Shown here: positions 46,195 to 55,951 of the stretch, one piece after another
Layout of the letters: the number at the start of each line of letters is the position of its first letter
Numbering within the stretch: the first letter of the stretch is position 1
NCBI GenBank assembly: GCA_023662905.1
Contig: JAMPIJ010000001.1
Span: forward strand, 174,854 to 238,853
Length of the DNA: 64,000 nucleotides
Direction of reading: 5' to 3'
Source: Fusobacterium sp.
GTDB lineage: Bacteria; Cyanobacteriota; Vampirovibrionia; Gastranaerophilales; Gastranaerophilaceae
Program-made: the position numbers and the translations under genes
The notes under the pieces: model-generated
Told to the model about the DNA's origin: nothing
Database searches by the model: none
What the model saw: the letters and a program-made list of their open reading frames with translations, nothing else

Positions 46195-46701
46195 CTACTC
46201 CCAAGTATGTTTATCAATTTTTCTGTACAAACCGAGTGCTACCGGTTTATAGCAAGAAAGTGTATTTTTAAGCTGGTAAATTTCTTTATTTAAGTCAATA
46301 ATTTTTTGTCTAAGTGTTTCGTTATCGGTTTTGCAGCGAATAAGTTCAACTACAACCTCGTCCATGCCCTCGAGTTTTTCGTCGATAACTTTAGAAATCT
46401 GTTCAGAAATATTTTTTTCCATATCTTTAATAGACGTGAGAATATTTCTAACAGACGCAGGCTGAGGCATTCTGTCTGAGCCGTGTACGATTGGAAGTGA
46501 AGTATGGCCTTTTGAATCTTGATGTGCTTTTTTAAGGTTTCTTACTTCGTCGTAAGAAAAATATGTTTGTCCCTGACTATTTTTCTTCGGTCTAATAGAT
46601 GCTCTTTTACATAAATCAACTATTTCTTGATTGTCTACTCCAAGAATTTTTCTGACATCTTGAGGTGACAAGCTCTTTTCCTTTAACATTGTATCTTGCA
46701 T
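46195..46701 (-). CDS. MerR-like HTH protein with coiled coil, in operon with recA
   Basis: 168 aa. The N-terminal 60 residues fit a MerR-type helix-turn-helix (LSPQDVRKILGVDNQEIVDL, YFSYDEVRNLKKAHQ). Residues about 90-150 form a coiled coil typical of MerR dimers or structural DNA-binding proteins. No effector domain. The 3-nt gap to recA suggests a role tied to recA expression or DNA repair, but that is inference. Confidence 0.7.
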   Translation of the reverse strand: MQDTMLKEKSLSPQDVRKILGVDNQEIVDLCKRASIRPKKNSQGQTYFSYDEVRNLKKAHQDSKGHTSLPIVHGSDRMPQPASVRNILTSIKDMEKNISEQISKVIDEKLEGMDEVVVELIRCKTDNETLRQKIIDLNKEIYQLKNTLSCYKPVALGLYRKIDKHTWE

Positions 46702-46812
46702 GTTTTACTATTCCTCTCCACATTAAACATTGTAATTTATTAATTTTAAAAATACAAATTATTAAGGAATGTTGTTACATGTTTTTACAAACTTTCATGT
46801 TACAATGTGACT

Positions 46813-47490
46813 ATGAACACAGTAGAACAGCAATTGAATATGCAAAAGGCTTTGTACAAGGAGATTTTCCTCAAATCTGTTGATGAAATTCAGAAACGAC
46901 TTGATGAAATTAAGCCGGACGGATTGAACGGTGAACTTCTGGACAAATATGCGCCTGATTCTGTTGGACACCAATGGCAGAAAAAGGCCTTAACACTCCT
47001 TAACGATGAGATTTCGCAGGAGGTTTTTAGAAAATTGCAGGAGATTTTGGCTTATCGCGAAATGTTTAAATGTCAGGGCTGTGCGACCTGTTGCCGGCTT
47101 GCATGCAGTGAGTTTTCATACTCGGAATTACAACAAAAAGCCGCAAACGGTGATAAGTTTGCAAAACAGTTTACAAGCGTTTTTATCCCGTATGAAACAA
47201 TTGAGGAAGCGGAAGCTGTTTACCCTGAATACATAGAACTTTTGCGCGGAAAAGTCGAGGGTGATGTTTATTTCTATCACTGCCCGAAACTTACGGATGA
47301 CAACCGCTGTTCGGATTACGAAAACAGACCGCAAATCTGCCGTGATTTCCCTGATAATCCGCTCGCAGTTTTGCCCGAAAAATGCGGTTACAGAGCGTGG
47401 AAAGATGAGATTAATCCTGTCGCGCTGATGTTGCATTCAATGGTTGAAATAATAGATTTTTATAAAGAAAAATTACAAGAGGTAATATAA
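46813..47490 (+). CDS. YkgJ-family cysteine cluster protein
   Basis: 225 aa from the ATG at 46813. The cysteine-rich core (KCQGCATCCRLAC, then HCPKLTDDNRCSDYENRPQI, CRDFP, EKCGYR) defines the YkgJ/zinc- or iron-chelating family of unknown function. rlmN starts one base after the stop, so co-transcription is likely. Confidence 0.85.
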   Translation: MNTVEQQLNMQKALYKEIFLKSVDEIQKRLDEIKPDGLNGELLDKYAPDSVGHQWQKKALTLLNDEISQEVFRKLQEILAYREMFKCQGCATCCRLACSEFSYSELQQKAANGDKFAKQFTSVFIPYETIEEAEAVYPEYIELLRGKVEGDVYFYHCPKLTDDNRCSDYENRPQICRDFPDNPLAVLPEKCGYRAWKDEINPVALMLHSMVEIIDFYKEKLQEVI

Positions 47491-48519
47491 GTGGAAAAAG
47501 TTATACTTTCCGGACTGGATTTGAACGAAATTGAAAAGATTACAGAGGAATTAGGGGCGTCGAAGTTTCGTGCGCGTCAGATTCATAACTGGATTTATCT
47601 CAAATCTGTTTCAACTATTGACGAAATGACAGATTTGTCGCTTTCGTTCAGAGAAGAACTTAAAAAAGTCGCAGAAGTCACAAGTGTTAAGGTCAAAGTT
47701 AAACAGGTGAGTTCTGATGGCACGCTTAAATATCTTCTTGAATATCCTGATGGCGAGTGTGTGGAAACTGTTCTTATGCGTTTTGACAACCGCGCAAACC
47801 TTACCGCCTGCGTCAGTTCGCAAGTCGGCTGTGCGGTTAACTGTTCTTTCTGTGCAACTGGAAAACGCGGGTTTATCAGAAACCTTTCATACAAAGAAAT
47901 TCTCGAACAGGTGCTTACAATCCAGCGTGATACTGGCTTGAAAGTTACGAATATCGTCTTTATGGGACAGGGCGAACCTTTGCTTAACCTCGATAACGTT
48001 CTGAAAGCCATGCAAATTTTTAACGACTGTTTCCAAATCGGTGCGCGCAGAATCACAGTTTCTACCAGTGGCATAATCCCCGGAATTGAACGCTTGGCGA
48101 ATATCGAAATGCAATCAACGCTTGCATTATCACTTCACGCGCCGAACCACGAAACCCGTGCAAAACTGATGCCGATTGAAAAACGTTACAATATTAATGA
48201 CCTGCACTCAGCGCTTAAAAAGTATATCGAAAAAACAGGGCGCCGCATTACAATCGAGTATCTGTTGATTAAAGACCTTAACGACACCCTTGAAAGCGTC
48301 AAGGAACTTGCGCATTACCTGAAAGATATTAAATGTAATATTAATTTAATCCCGTACAATCCGACCGCGAAAAATGATTATCAGAAGCCGTCGAACAATT
48401 CAATAATGCGATTTAAAGCGTTGATGGAGCAAACAGGTAAAAAAGTTACGGTAAGACTTGAGCGCGGCGCGGATATCGACGCAGCGTGTGGCCAGTTGCA
48501 TGGAAAGGTCGCACAATGA
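47491..48519 (+). CDS. rlmN: 23S rRNA/tRNA adenine-C2 methyltransferase RlmN
   Basis: 342 aa, GTG start at 47491. Radical-SAM enzyme methylating A2503 of 23S rRNA and A37 of some tRNAs. The cluster motif [16 protein letters not shown] (C-x3-C-x2-C, about residues 110-118), the GQGEPL motif and the C-terminal [13 protein letters not shown] with the methyl-carrying Cys are present. Overlaps dtd by 4 nt. Confidence 0.96.
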   Translation: MEKVILSGLDLNEIEKITEELGASKFRARQIHNWIYLKSVSTIDEMTDLSLSFREELKKVAEVTSVKVKVKQVSSDGTLKYLLEYPDGECVETVLMRFDNRANLTACVSSQVGCAVNCSFCATGKRGFIRNLSYKEILEQVLTIQRDTGLKVTNIVFMGQGEPLLNLDNVLKAMQIFNDCFQIGARRITVSTSGIIPGIERLANIEMQSTLALSLHAPNHETRAKLMPIEKRYNINDLHSALKKYIEKTGRRITIEYLLIKDLNDTLESVKELAHYLKDIKCNINLIPYNPTAKNDYQKPSNNSIMRFKALMEQTGKKVTVRLERGADIDAACGQLHGKVAQ

Positions 48520-48953
48520 GGGCTTTAATCCAACGTGTAAAAAGAGCGTCGGTTACAATCGGCGGTGAACTTTATTCTTCAATCGGTGCAGGCATGCTTG
48601 TGTTCGTTGGGGTTACAAAAGAAGACCAAAAAGAGAATGCAGAAAAATTAGCGCAAAAGCTTCTGAATTTGCGGATTTTTGAGGACGAAAACGGCAAAAT
48701 GAACCGCTCAATTGTCGATGAGGGCTTGGAATTTCTCGTCGTGTCGCAGTTTACTCTCTGCGGTGACTGTAAAAAAGGTACCCGCCCGAGTTTTGACGCT
48801 GCGGCCGCGCCTGATAAAGCCGTTGGTCTTTATGAATATTGTGTTGAATGTTTGTGTGCGTCAGGGTTAAAGGTTGAAACAGGTAAGTTTCAGGCGATGA
48901 TGGACGTTGAACTCATCAATGACGGCCCTGTAACATTTTTAATTGACAAGTAG
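48516..48953 (+). CDS. dtd: D-aminoacyl-tRNA deacylase
   Basis: 145 aa from the ATG at 48516 (ATGA overlap with rlmN). Removes D-amino acids mischarged on t[16 protein letters not shown] opens it, SQFTL (active-site Thr) is near residue 80 and NDGPVTF near the C-terminus. Its last codons contain the -35 of the following pilin promoter. Confidence 0.95.
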   Translation: MRALIQRVKRASVTIGGELYSSIGAGMLVFVGVTKEDQKENAEKLAQKLLNLRIFEDENGKMNRSIVDEGLEFLVVSQFTLCGDCKKGTRPSFDAAAAPDKAVGLYEYCVECLCASGLKVETGKFQAMMDVELINDGPVTFLIDK

Positions 48954-48971
48954 CCGAACATAGTTTAAACT
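48943..48971 (+). promoter_or_regulatory. Pilin-family promoter (49.0 kb locus)
   Basis: TTGACA, 17-nt spacer with GAACATAG, TAAACT. The -35 lies in the last codons of dtd. Confidence 0.65.
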
Positions 48972-48999
48972 AAGGATAAATGAAAGGAAGGGTAAATAT

Positions 49000-50003
49000 A
49001 TGAAACAGATTAGAAATGTATCGTCATTGACAGGGGGGGGGGGGGTTCCTCATCCGCCTTTACTATGGCGGAGATACTCTTATCTCTAACAATTATTGGG
49101 GTAGTCGCTGCGATAACGCTTCCGTCGCTCACCGGAAACATTAACGAGCGTACTTGGAACACCCAGCGAAAAGCGCTTTATGCCCGTATGTCGCAGGCAA
49201 TCGCGCTCATGCCTGCTCTTAACGGCTATGGAACTTTAAGCGAGGATGCCAGCGGAAGTGTTACACAAGATAATGCTGCGGAAACTTTTGTGACTGCAGG
49301 ATTATCAAAAGTTCTTAAAATTAATAATATTTGCGATAGTGATAAAATTTTTGATTGTGGTTTTTCAAGTCGAATTATAACGCAAAATGCTTCTAATTTT
49401 TCAATGCCTACAACGATGGCGGAATTGAACTATAAAATAAATAGTGTTTCTTATGTAAATCCTGGTGCAAGTCAACTTAGTTATTCTTATTCTCAAACTA
49501 ATACTAAAGCTGTAGCTTTTGAAACGGTCAATGGTGAATGTGTGGCAGCCTATTACAATCCGCGCTGTCAGGCATTATCAAGTCATACACTCGGGTATGT
49601 CGCGACAAAACTTTGTGTTAATTTCGTGTATGACTTGAATTGTTCTAAAGGCCCGAATACTATTGGTAAAGACATGGGGTATATTAGTGTTTTTTATCCA
49701 ACCGATAGCGTTGTAGTAGCGCCTTATGTCAGTATGTATGACGCAGGAAATGCAACCCATCAGAATGCGTCTAAAGCTTGTACATCACAAGATTCCGAAT
49801 CTCGATTGCCTACAGCAGAAGAAGCAGCATCAATGTTTGTTAATCAATATCTTAATGGTATGAATGAACACGGTTGGTTCTGGACTTCAAAGATTTCAGA
49901 GCAAAATCCAGCAAATGCGCTTATAATGCACCTTGAAATGGGACATTCAGAAACAAATCCTAGAAGTAATGGTGCTGTACAGGTTAGATGTGTTAAACGC
50001 TAA
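49000..50003 (+). CDS. Phase-variable prepilin-like protein, OFF (13 G)
   Basis: Starts at ATG 49000 (MKQIRNVSSLT), with GAAAGGAAGGG upstream. Thirteen G put it out of frame, and the product ends after about 28 codons. Eleven or 14 G would give GGGG(G)SSSA, then FTMAE. This is the only tract needing a number other than a multiple of three, because one more leader codon and two leftover bases surround it. The middle is unlike the others and has two extra cysteines (NGEC, DLNCSKGPN). The C-terminal domain has SRLPTAEEAASMF, FWTSK and VRCVKR. Confidence 0.87.
49033..49045 (+). repeat. Poly-G tract, 13 G, in prepilin leader
   Basis: Thirteen consecutive G; the frame is OFF (needs 11 or 14). Confidence 0.95.
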
Positions 50004-50011
50004 CCGTTAAC

Positions 50012-50037
50012 AAAAAGCGCCGTTTTACGGCGCTTTT
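50012..50037. terminator. Intrinsic terminator after 49.0 kb pilin
   Basis: AAAAGCGCCG, TTTTA, CGGCGCTTTT, between convergent genes. Confidence 0.87.
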
Positions 50038-50687
50038 CTAAAATATTTTTCTGCGATTTTCTTTGAGAATTTTGATTTTTCCGCAAACGTTACTATCATT
50101 TTTGAATCGCTTTCATCGGGAGATGTTGATACTATCGCAATGATTTCACTGTTTGAGGCTTTGTCTTTTATACTTACTTTCGCGTATTTTAATTCTTTAT
50201 TTAAAGCTTTCCATTTGCCGAGTTCTATGATGTCAATGTCGTCAAATTTTACCGGAAGCGCTTTGTGCTTTTTCGCAAGTTTTAGCATATCAGCCTTGAG
50301 TTCGGCTTTATCGGTTTTATTCAGGTCAAGAAGAACTTTGTCTTTCGTATTTGCGATAACCATTTTTTGTCCGCTTGTAAGGTCTTCGGCGATTTTGGTA
50401 TCGTAGCCCATAAGCCCTTTTATCTCTGTGATCTGGTAGCCGTTTGAAACTTTTTTAACGAAAATTACTGATTTTATTGAGTTCCAAGAGATTGCGCCGA
50501 GTTCTTGTAGTGAAAGTTCGGTGAATGTTTTTCCGCTTGCTTGCATTTCTGTTTGGAATGCATTGTTAACTTTTTTTACGGTAGGCATAACATCATTTTC
50601 AAGATATTCTCTTCCGCCAATAGACAGAAAACCAATAACCGCAAGGGTTATTATTATAAGATTAATAATATTTCTTAAACATCCCAT
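50025..50687 (-). CDS. Membrane-anchored protein of unknown function
   Basis: 220 aa. One N-terminal transmembrane or signal segment (INLIIITLAVIGFLSIGG), then a soluble alpha/beta region with Lys-rich surface (KGLMGYDTKIAEDLTSGQKM, SIKDKASNSEIIAIV). No catalytic motif visible. Divergent from mutS with a 36-nt gap, so promoters overlap. Family not recognised. Confidence 0.6.
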   Translation of the reverse strand: MGCLRNIINLIIITLAVIGFLSIGGREYLENDVMPTVKKVNNAFQTEMQASGKTFTELSLQELGAISWNSIKSVIFVKKVSNGYQITEIKGLMGYDTKIAEDLTSGQKMVIANTKDKVLLDLNKTDKAELKADMLKLAKKHKALPVKFDDIDIIELGKWKALNKELKYAKVSIKDKASNSEIIAIVSTSPDESDSKMIVTFAEKSKFSKKIAEKYFRKAP

Positions 50688-50723
50688 TCTCTTAAACCTT
50701 TTTCATGTTATAATAATTTTACT

Positions 50724-53303
50724 ATGAATAAACCTGAAATCAACTATATTAATTCGGCTGATGTAGATATTGATACGGTGACGCCATCGATGCAGCACTA
50801 TCTGGCAACTAAGAGAGAGAATCCTGATTGTATTTTATTATATAGATTAGGTGATTTTTTTGAAACCTTTTTTGAAGACGCTGTGACGATGTCGAAAGTT
50901 TTGGAAATCACGCTTACTGCGCGCGACGCGGGTAAGGTTCTGGGCAAAATTCCGCTCGCAGGTATCCCGATTAAATCTACTAACGCTTATATTGAAAAGT
51001 TGATTCAGAAGAATTATAAAGTTGCAATCTGTGACCAGCTTGAAGACCCGAAAGAAGCCAAAGGACTTGTGAAACGTGGGGTTACGAGAGTTATTACCTC
51101 TGGTACGATTTTAGAGAGCGACTTTTTAGAAAAGAATTCTAATAACTATATCTGCGCACTTTTCCACGATGAGAAAAGTGATCTTTATGGATTTTCTTAC
51201 GCGGATATTTCAACCGGCGAATACAAAGTTACGCAAGGGCCTTTGAACCTTATTTTATCAGAATTGGCACGTGTCAAACCGGCCGAAATTGTTGCACCGT
51301 CACAGCGTACAGAAATTAAACCGTTCCAGATTGTTCCTGATGAAGTCGTGAATCTTCCGGATGTAATCGTTAAAAATTACAACTGTTCTAAGATTCCACC
51401 GTCTGTGTTTGAAGAACATTTTTCGTTCTCAAATCTTAAAGCTGTATTCAATGCAAACAGTCTTGAAGCGTTCGGATATAACAGTTTTAAAGTGGGTTTC
51501 AGAGCCGCAGGTGCGCTTCTGGCTTACATCTGGGAAACTACAAAAGAAAATGTTCCGAAGTTTGAACGTATTGAAAGCTACGAACTTTCTGAGTTTCTGA
51601 TTATCGACGCCGGAACACGCAAAAACCTTGAACTTGTCGAAACTTTGCGCGAAAAGAATAAATTCGGTTCGCTTCTCTGGGCAATCGATAACACCAAAAC
51701 AAATATGGGTGCGCGGCTTTTGAAAAGCTGGCTATGCCAACCATTGCGAAAAATGGAAGATATCGTCGCAAGACAAAATTATGTGTCAGAACTTGTTGAA
51801 AAAGCTGAATTACGCGTTCAAATGGCGTCTTCGCTTGAAAAGATTTATGATATTCAGCGTTTAGCCACAAAGATTAGCAATGGTTCTGTTAACCCGAAAG
51901 ACTTCTTAGGCCTGAAAACTTCATTATTAATGCTTCCGGAACTTTTGGAATCTTCTCAGAACCTTGAAAATAACCCGTTTGCGTCTGTGATGGAATACGC
52001 GAATGAGATTTCTGATTTTGCGATGATGATTGAACGCACAATTGATGATAGTGCGCCCGCGCAAATCAAAGAGGGCGGAATTATCAAAAATGGCGTCAAC
52101 GGCGAACTCGACTACTTCCGCGATCTTTTGACTGGCGGTGAAGAGTGGTTGAAACGCTTTGAAGAACAAGAGCGCGAGTCAACAGGTATAAAAAACTTAA
52201 AAGTCGGATATAACAGAGTTTTTGGCTACTTCTTAGAGGTTACAAACTCGTACAAAAACCTTGTTCCGCCGCATTATATCAGAAAACAAACGCTTTCCGG
52301 TGGCGAACGTTTTATCACAGAAGAGTTGAAAAATCACGAGGACGACGTGCTTTCAGCAAAATACAAATCTGTTGAACTTGAATACAAACTTTTCTGCGAT
52401 ATGCGTGAATATGCACAGGAATTTGTATCAAAACTTCGTGAAATCGCGTTATGTATCGCGAAAGCCGATGTTTACGTAGGGTTGGCGGTTACAGCAGTTG
52501 AAAATAACTATTCAAAACCGATTATTGATGAGTCTGAAGATTTTATCGTTAAAAACGGCCGTCACCCTGTACTGGAAAAAATTCTTCCGCTTGGTGAGTA
52601 CGTCGAAAACGATTTGGAACTCCGCGCAAATTCTCAGGATATCACTCAGTTTATGATTTTGACAGGTCCGAACATGGCCGGTAAATCTACTTATATGCGC
52701 CAAAACGCTTTGATTTGTATCTTAGCGCAGATTGGTTCATGGGTTCCTGCCGATTATCTTAAACTCGGCGTTGTGGATAAAATCTTCACCCGTGTCGGTG
52801 CGTCTGATGATTTAACGCTTGGACAATCTACATTTATGGTTGAGATGATTGAAACTTCTCACATCCTCAACTCTGCGACTGAAAAAAGTCTGGTTTTAGT
52901 CGACGAAATCGGCCGCGGAACAAGTACTTATGACGGCGTTGCGATTGCATGGTCAGTAGCGGAATATCTTGCGTCAAAAGTCAAAGCGCGTTGTATTTTC
53001 GCAACCCACTATCACGAACTTAACGTCATGACCAAAATGTATCCGCAAATCAAAAATTATAGAATTACTGTGTCAGAAGAAAACGGCGAAATTCAATTCT
53101 TGCGTAAAATTGTACAAGGTGGTGCAAGCCGCAGCTATGGTATTCAGGTTGCAAAAATGGCAGGGCTTCCGGCGCCTGTTATTAAGCGCTCAGAAGAATT
53201 AATGCAGAAACTTCAAAAAGATTTTTCAAACAACCTGGCGACCCGTAAGAAATCACCAACCGGTGAACTTGAAGTTCCACAGTTGACATTGTTTTATAAG
53301 TAG
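50724..53303 (+). CDS. mutS: DNA mismatch repair protein MutS
   Basis: 859 aa, full length. The N-terminal mismatch motif is present as LGDFFETFFEDA (Phe-x-Glu). Walker A GPNMAGKST (about residue 648), VDEIGRGTSTYDG and THYHEL are intact. In bacteria with repeat-based phase variation, MutS activity sets slippage rates at homopolymers; its neighbour is a G-tract pilin, though that may be chance. Confidence 0.97.
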   Translation: MNKPEINYINSADVDIDTVTPSMQHYLATKRENPDCILLYRLGDFFETFFEDAVTMSKVLEITLTARDAGKVLGKIPLAGIPIKSTNAYIEKLIQKNYKVAICDQLEDPKEAKGLVKRGVTRVITSGTILESDFLEKNSNNYICALFHDEKSDLYGFSYADISTGEYKVTQGPLNLILSELARVKPAEIVAPSQRTEIKPFQIVPDEVVNLPDVIVKNYNCSKIPPSVFEEHFSFSNLKAVFNANSLEAFGYNSFKVGFRAAGALLAYIWETTKENVPKFERIESYELSEFLIIDAGTRKNLELVETLREKNKFGSLLWAIDNTKTNMGARLLKSWLCQPLRKMEDIVARQNYVSELVEKAELRVQMASSLEKIYDIQRLATKISNGSVNPKDFLGLKTSLLMLPELLESSQNLENNPFASVMEYANEISDFAMMIERTIDDSAPAQIKEGGIIKNGVNGELDYFRDLLTGGEEWLKRFEEQERESTGIKNLKVGYNRVFGYFLEVTNSYKNLVPPHYIRKQTLSGGERFITEELKNHEDDVLSAKYKSVELEYKLFCDMREYAQEFVSKLREIALCIAKADVYVGLAVTAVENNYSKPIIDESEDFIVKNGRHPVLEKILPLGEYVENDLELRANSQDITQFMILTGPNMAGKSTYMRQNALICILAQIGSWVPADYLKLGVVDKIFTRVGASDDLTLGQSTFMVEMIETSHILNSATEKSLVLVDEIGRGTSTYDGVAIAWSVAEYLASKVKARCIFATHYHELNVMTKMYPQIKNYRITVSEENGEIQFLRKIVQGGASRSYGIQVAKMAGLPAPVIKRSEELMQKLQKDFSNNLATRKKSPTGELEVPQLTLFYK

Positions 53304-53316
53304 CAGGCTGAGCCTG
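53304..53316 (+). repeat. CTGAG-centred palindrome after mutS
   Basis: CAGGCTGAGCCTG one base past the mutS stop, followed by TATAATTGCGACCCGTGCTTC, split here as TATAATTGCG and ACCCGTGCTTC. The second part resembles sequence inside the 35.6 kb insertion and ATTGCGCCCCGTGCT near 18464. Confidence 0.55.
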
Positions 53317-53349
53317 TCCTATAATTGCGACCCGTGCTTCGTACAAAGC

Positions 53350-53378
53350 TTGACATGTTTTGAAACATGGTTCATAAT
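53350..53378 (+). promoter_or_regulatory. Pilin-family promoter (53.4 kb locus)
   Basis: TTGACA, 17-nt spacer with GAAACATG, CATAAT; AGAAAGGATGG follows before the start. Confidence 0.8.
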
Positions 53379-53399
53379 AAATTCAGAAAGGATGGACTT

Positions 53400-54387
53400 A
53401 TGAAAAACAAACTTATGTACACATTAGCAGGGGGGGGGGAGCTTAACAGGCTTCACGATGGCGGAAATTCTACTTTCCCTCACAATTATCGGTGTGGTCG
53501 CAGCGATAACGCTTCCGTCGCTCACCGGAAACATTAACGAGCGTACTTGGAACACGCAGCGAAAGGCGCTTTATGCCCGAATGTCACAGGCAATTGCCCT
53601 TATGCCGGCGTTGAATGGATATGGAACTTTTTCCACTGCAACTGCAAGCAGTGCCGCTGTAGATAATGCCGCAGAAACGTTTATCACTGCAGGACTTGCA
53701 AAGGTCTTAAAAATTAATAATATTTGCTCTGCAGGTAGTACGACTGATTGCGGAATCGTTAGTCAGATTGTTACGCTAAATGGTTCTACGGTTTCAACAC
53801 CAACAACAATGCGTCAGTTGAATACAAAGATGGTTACTCACGCTGCAACTTCTGATTATCCGGCTTTTACAATCGAAAATACAAGCGCTGCGGCTTTTGA
53901 AACCGGTAACGGTGAAAGTATTTTAGCATTCTATAACCCTGATTGTCAGGCTGATATGAAAGAAACAACTAATTATTATATGCAGCCTAAAATATGCGTG
54001 AATTTTATTTATGATTTGAATGGTAGTAAAGGGCCAAATACAGTTGGTAAAGATATAGGGTTTATGACTGTATTTTATCCGACGGATAGTAATGTTGTAG
54101 CGCCAGTTGTTCCGGTGCAGAGAGCAACAAGAGAAGCAACTCAGCAAGAAGCATTAAGTGTTTGTAAGGAACAGGATCCTGAATATAGGATTCCAAATCT
54201 GGATGAATTGTCTTCACTCTTTCTTAACCAATTGTTGATAGAGGGCAATGTTACAAATGATTCGGATCATCACTGGTCTTCATCTCTAGTTGATTCTACC
54301 AGTGGTTGGACTCAAGGCTTCAATACCGGCGTAAGATTTATAATGAATCGTAGCTCAAGGTATAGCGTTCGCTGTGTAAAACGTTAG
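53400..54387 (+). CDS. Phase-variable prepilin-like protein, OFF (10 G)
   Basis: Starts at ATG 53400 (MKNKLMYTLA). Ten G shift the frame; 9 or 12 would give an 18-residue leader ending SLTG, then FTMAE. The downstream frame is intact to 54387 (309 aa from the internal ATG). The middle and C-terminus are closest to the gene at the window start (VPVQRATREATQQEAL; RIPNLDELSSLF, HWSSSLVDSTSGW, VRCVKR). It lies between mutS and the rpsE ribosomal operon. Confidence 0.88.
53430..53439 (+). repeat. Poly-G tract, 10 G, in prepilin leader
   Basis: Ten consecutive G; the frame is OFF (needs 9 or 12). Confidence 0.95.
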
Positions 54388-54394
54388 ATTTCTT

Positions 54395-54420
54395 AACACC
54401 GCGCTTGACGCGGTGTTTTG
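54395..54420 (+). terminator. Intrinsic terminator after 53.4 kb pilin
   Basis: AACACCGCG, CTTGA, CGCGGTGTTTTG. Confidence 0.85.
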
Positions 54421-54589
54421 TTTATGATATTTTTCACATGTCAGAAAAACCCGAATACGAATTCAAAATGCTATTTTTAGATTAGGGTATGGCTAGATGC
54501 CTTGATCAACTAACAAAAAGCTTTATTTTGGCGTGTTCTTTAAATAAAATTTTTTAGATACAAATTTAATTAATCGAAAGGTAAAATCA

Positions 54590-55225
54590 ATGGATTTAGA
54601 AAACAAAGAAGAAATGGTTTCTGAAGTTACAGAAACAGTTGAAGTAGCAGAAGTTGCTGTTGAAGAAAACGCAGCTGATGACAGACAGGCTAGAAGAAAA
54701 GGCCGTGGCAGAAAACAAAAAATCGAAACTTCTGAAGAAAAACCGCAATCAGAATGGACTGAACGCGTTGTTCAAATCAGACGTGTAACAAAAGTTGTTA
54801 AAGGTGGTAAAAAATTAAGCTTCCGTGCAGTTGTTATCGTTGGTAACAAAAAAGGCCAAGTTGGTGTTGGTTGTGCTAAAGCTTCTGAAGTTATCATCGC
54901 TATCCAAAAAGCTATCGCTGATGGTAGAAAAAATCTTGTTACAGTACCTATCTTCAAAACAACTATTCCTCACCCTATCACAGGCCGTTCAGGTTCAGGT
55001 GAAGTTATGTTGAGACCAGCTTCACAAGGTACAGGTATTATCGCTGGTGGTTCTGTTCGTTTAGTTCTTGAACTCGCTGGTATCGAAAACATCTTGTCTA
55101 AATCATTAGGTTCTAAATCACCTCTTAACGCAGCTTACGCAACTATCGAAGCGTTGAAAAACTTAACTCCGTTCTCAGAAGTTGCTGCACGCCGCGGTTT
55201 GACATTGGCTCAATTGCTTAACTAA
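54590..55225 (+). CDS. rpsE: 30S ribosomal protein uS5
   Basis: 211 aa, with an acidic, disordered N-terminal extension of about 60 residues before the S5 double-stranded-RNA-binding domain ([20 protein letters not shown]) and the C-terminal domain ([19 protein letters not shown]). It is the first gene of the local ribosomal run; rplR, rplF and the upstream spc genes are not in front of it. Confidence 0.97.
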   Translation: MDLENKEEMVSEVTETVEVAEVAVEENAADDRQARRKGRGRKQKIETSEEKPQSEWTERVVQIRRVTKVVKGGKKLSFRAVVIVGNKKGQVGVGCAKASEVIIAIQKAIADGRKNLVTVPIFKTTIPHPITGRSGSGEVMLRPASQGTGIIAGGSVRLVLELAGIENILSKSLGSKSPLNAAYATIEALKNLTPFSEVAARRGLTLAQLLN

Positions 55226-55275
55226 TTGGCTAATTGATTTTAGATGATAATTTAACTTATAAAGGAAATAAAAAG

Positions 55276-55467
55276 ATGACAAAAACAGCTAATAAACAAA
55301 TTAAAATCAAACTTGTTAGAAGTTTAATCGGATGCTCTGATGCTCAACGCAAAGTTGCTAAAGCTTTAGGCTTCACTAAAAAAGACCAGGTAGTTGAACA
55401 CTACGATTCACCTGTAATCATGGGTATGGTAAACAAAATTTCTCACTTACTCCAAATCGTTGAGTAG
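55276..55467 (+). CDS. rpmD: 50S ribosomal protein uL30
   Basis: 63 aa from the ATG at 55276 (AAAGGAAAT upstream). IKIKLVRSLIGCSDAQRKVA and HYDSPVIMGMVNKISHLLQI match L30. Standard place between rpsE and rplO. Confidence 0.94.
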   Translation: MTKTANKQIKIKLVRSLIGCSDAQRKVAKALGFTKKDQVVEHYDSPVIMGMVNKISHLLQIVE

Positions 55468-55504
55468 TCGGTACTAAATTTAGTTAAAATAAAGGAAAAT
55501 AATT

Positions 55505-55951
55505 ATGACAATTACATTAGAAGATTTAAGACCTGCAGAAGGTTCAACTCATAAGACAAAACGTGTTGGCAGAGGCCGTTCATCTGGTCGTGGTAAAACA
55601 TCTTGCCGTGGTCACAATGGTGAAGGACAAAGATCTGGCAGAAGCTCTAAAAGAGGTTTCGAAGGTGGTCAAATGCCTGGTTACAGACAAATGCCTAAAT
55701 TGAAAGGTTTCAAAATTATTAACCAACTTCAATATGAAGAAATCAATGTTGGCAGATTGGCTGCTCTTGGCTTGAAAGAAGTTTCTCTTGAAGCTTTGAA
55801 AGAAATCAGAAAAGCTCACCCGTCAACTGTTGGCTTGAGAGTTTTGGGCAACGGTGAAGTTAAAGAAGCTATGGTTGTTAAAGCTAGCTACGTAACTCCA
55901 TCAGCAAAAGAAAAAATTGAAGCAGCAGGCGGAAAGGTTGAGTTAGTATAA
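55505..55951 (+). CDS. rplO: 50S ribosomal protein uL15
   Basis: 148 aa. The basic, Gly/Arg-rich N-terminus (RVGRGRSSGRGKTSCRGHNG) and the globular domain (EINVGRLAALGLKEVSLEAL) are typical. Its stop codon shares a base with the secY start. Confidence 0.97.
   Translation: MTITLEDLRPAEGSTHKTKRVGRGRSSGRGKTSCRGHNGEGQRSGRSSKRGFEGGQMPGYRQMPKLKGFKIINQLQYEEINVGRLAALGLKEVSLEALKEIRKAHPSTVGLRVLGNGEVKEAMVVKASYVTPSAKEKIEAAGGKVELV

Noticed and set aside
54438-54485. 15-codon reading frame (MSEKPEYEFKMLFLD) between a pilin and rpsE
   Set aside because: It faintly resembles the start of a small GTPase, but no further similarity follows in any frame and there is no clear ribosome site. Too short to call.
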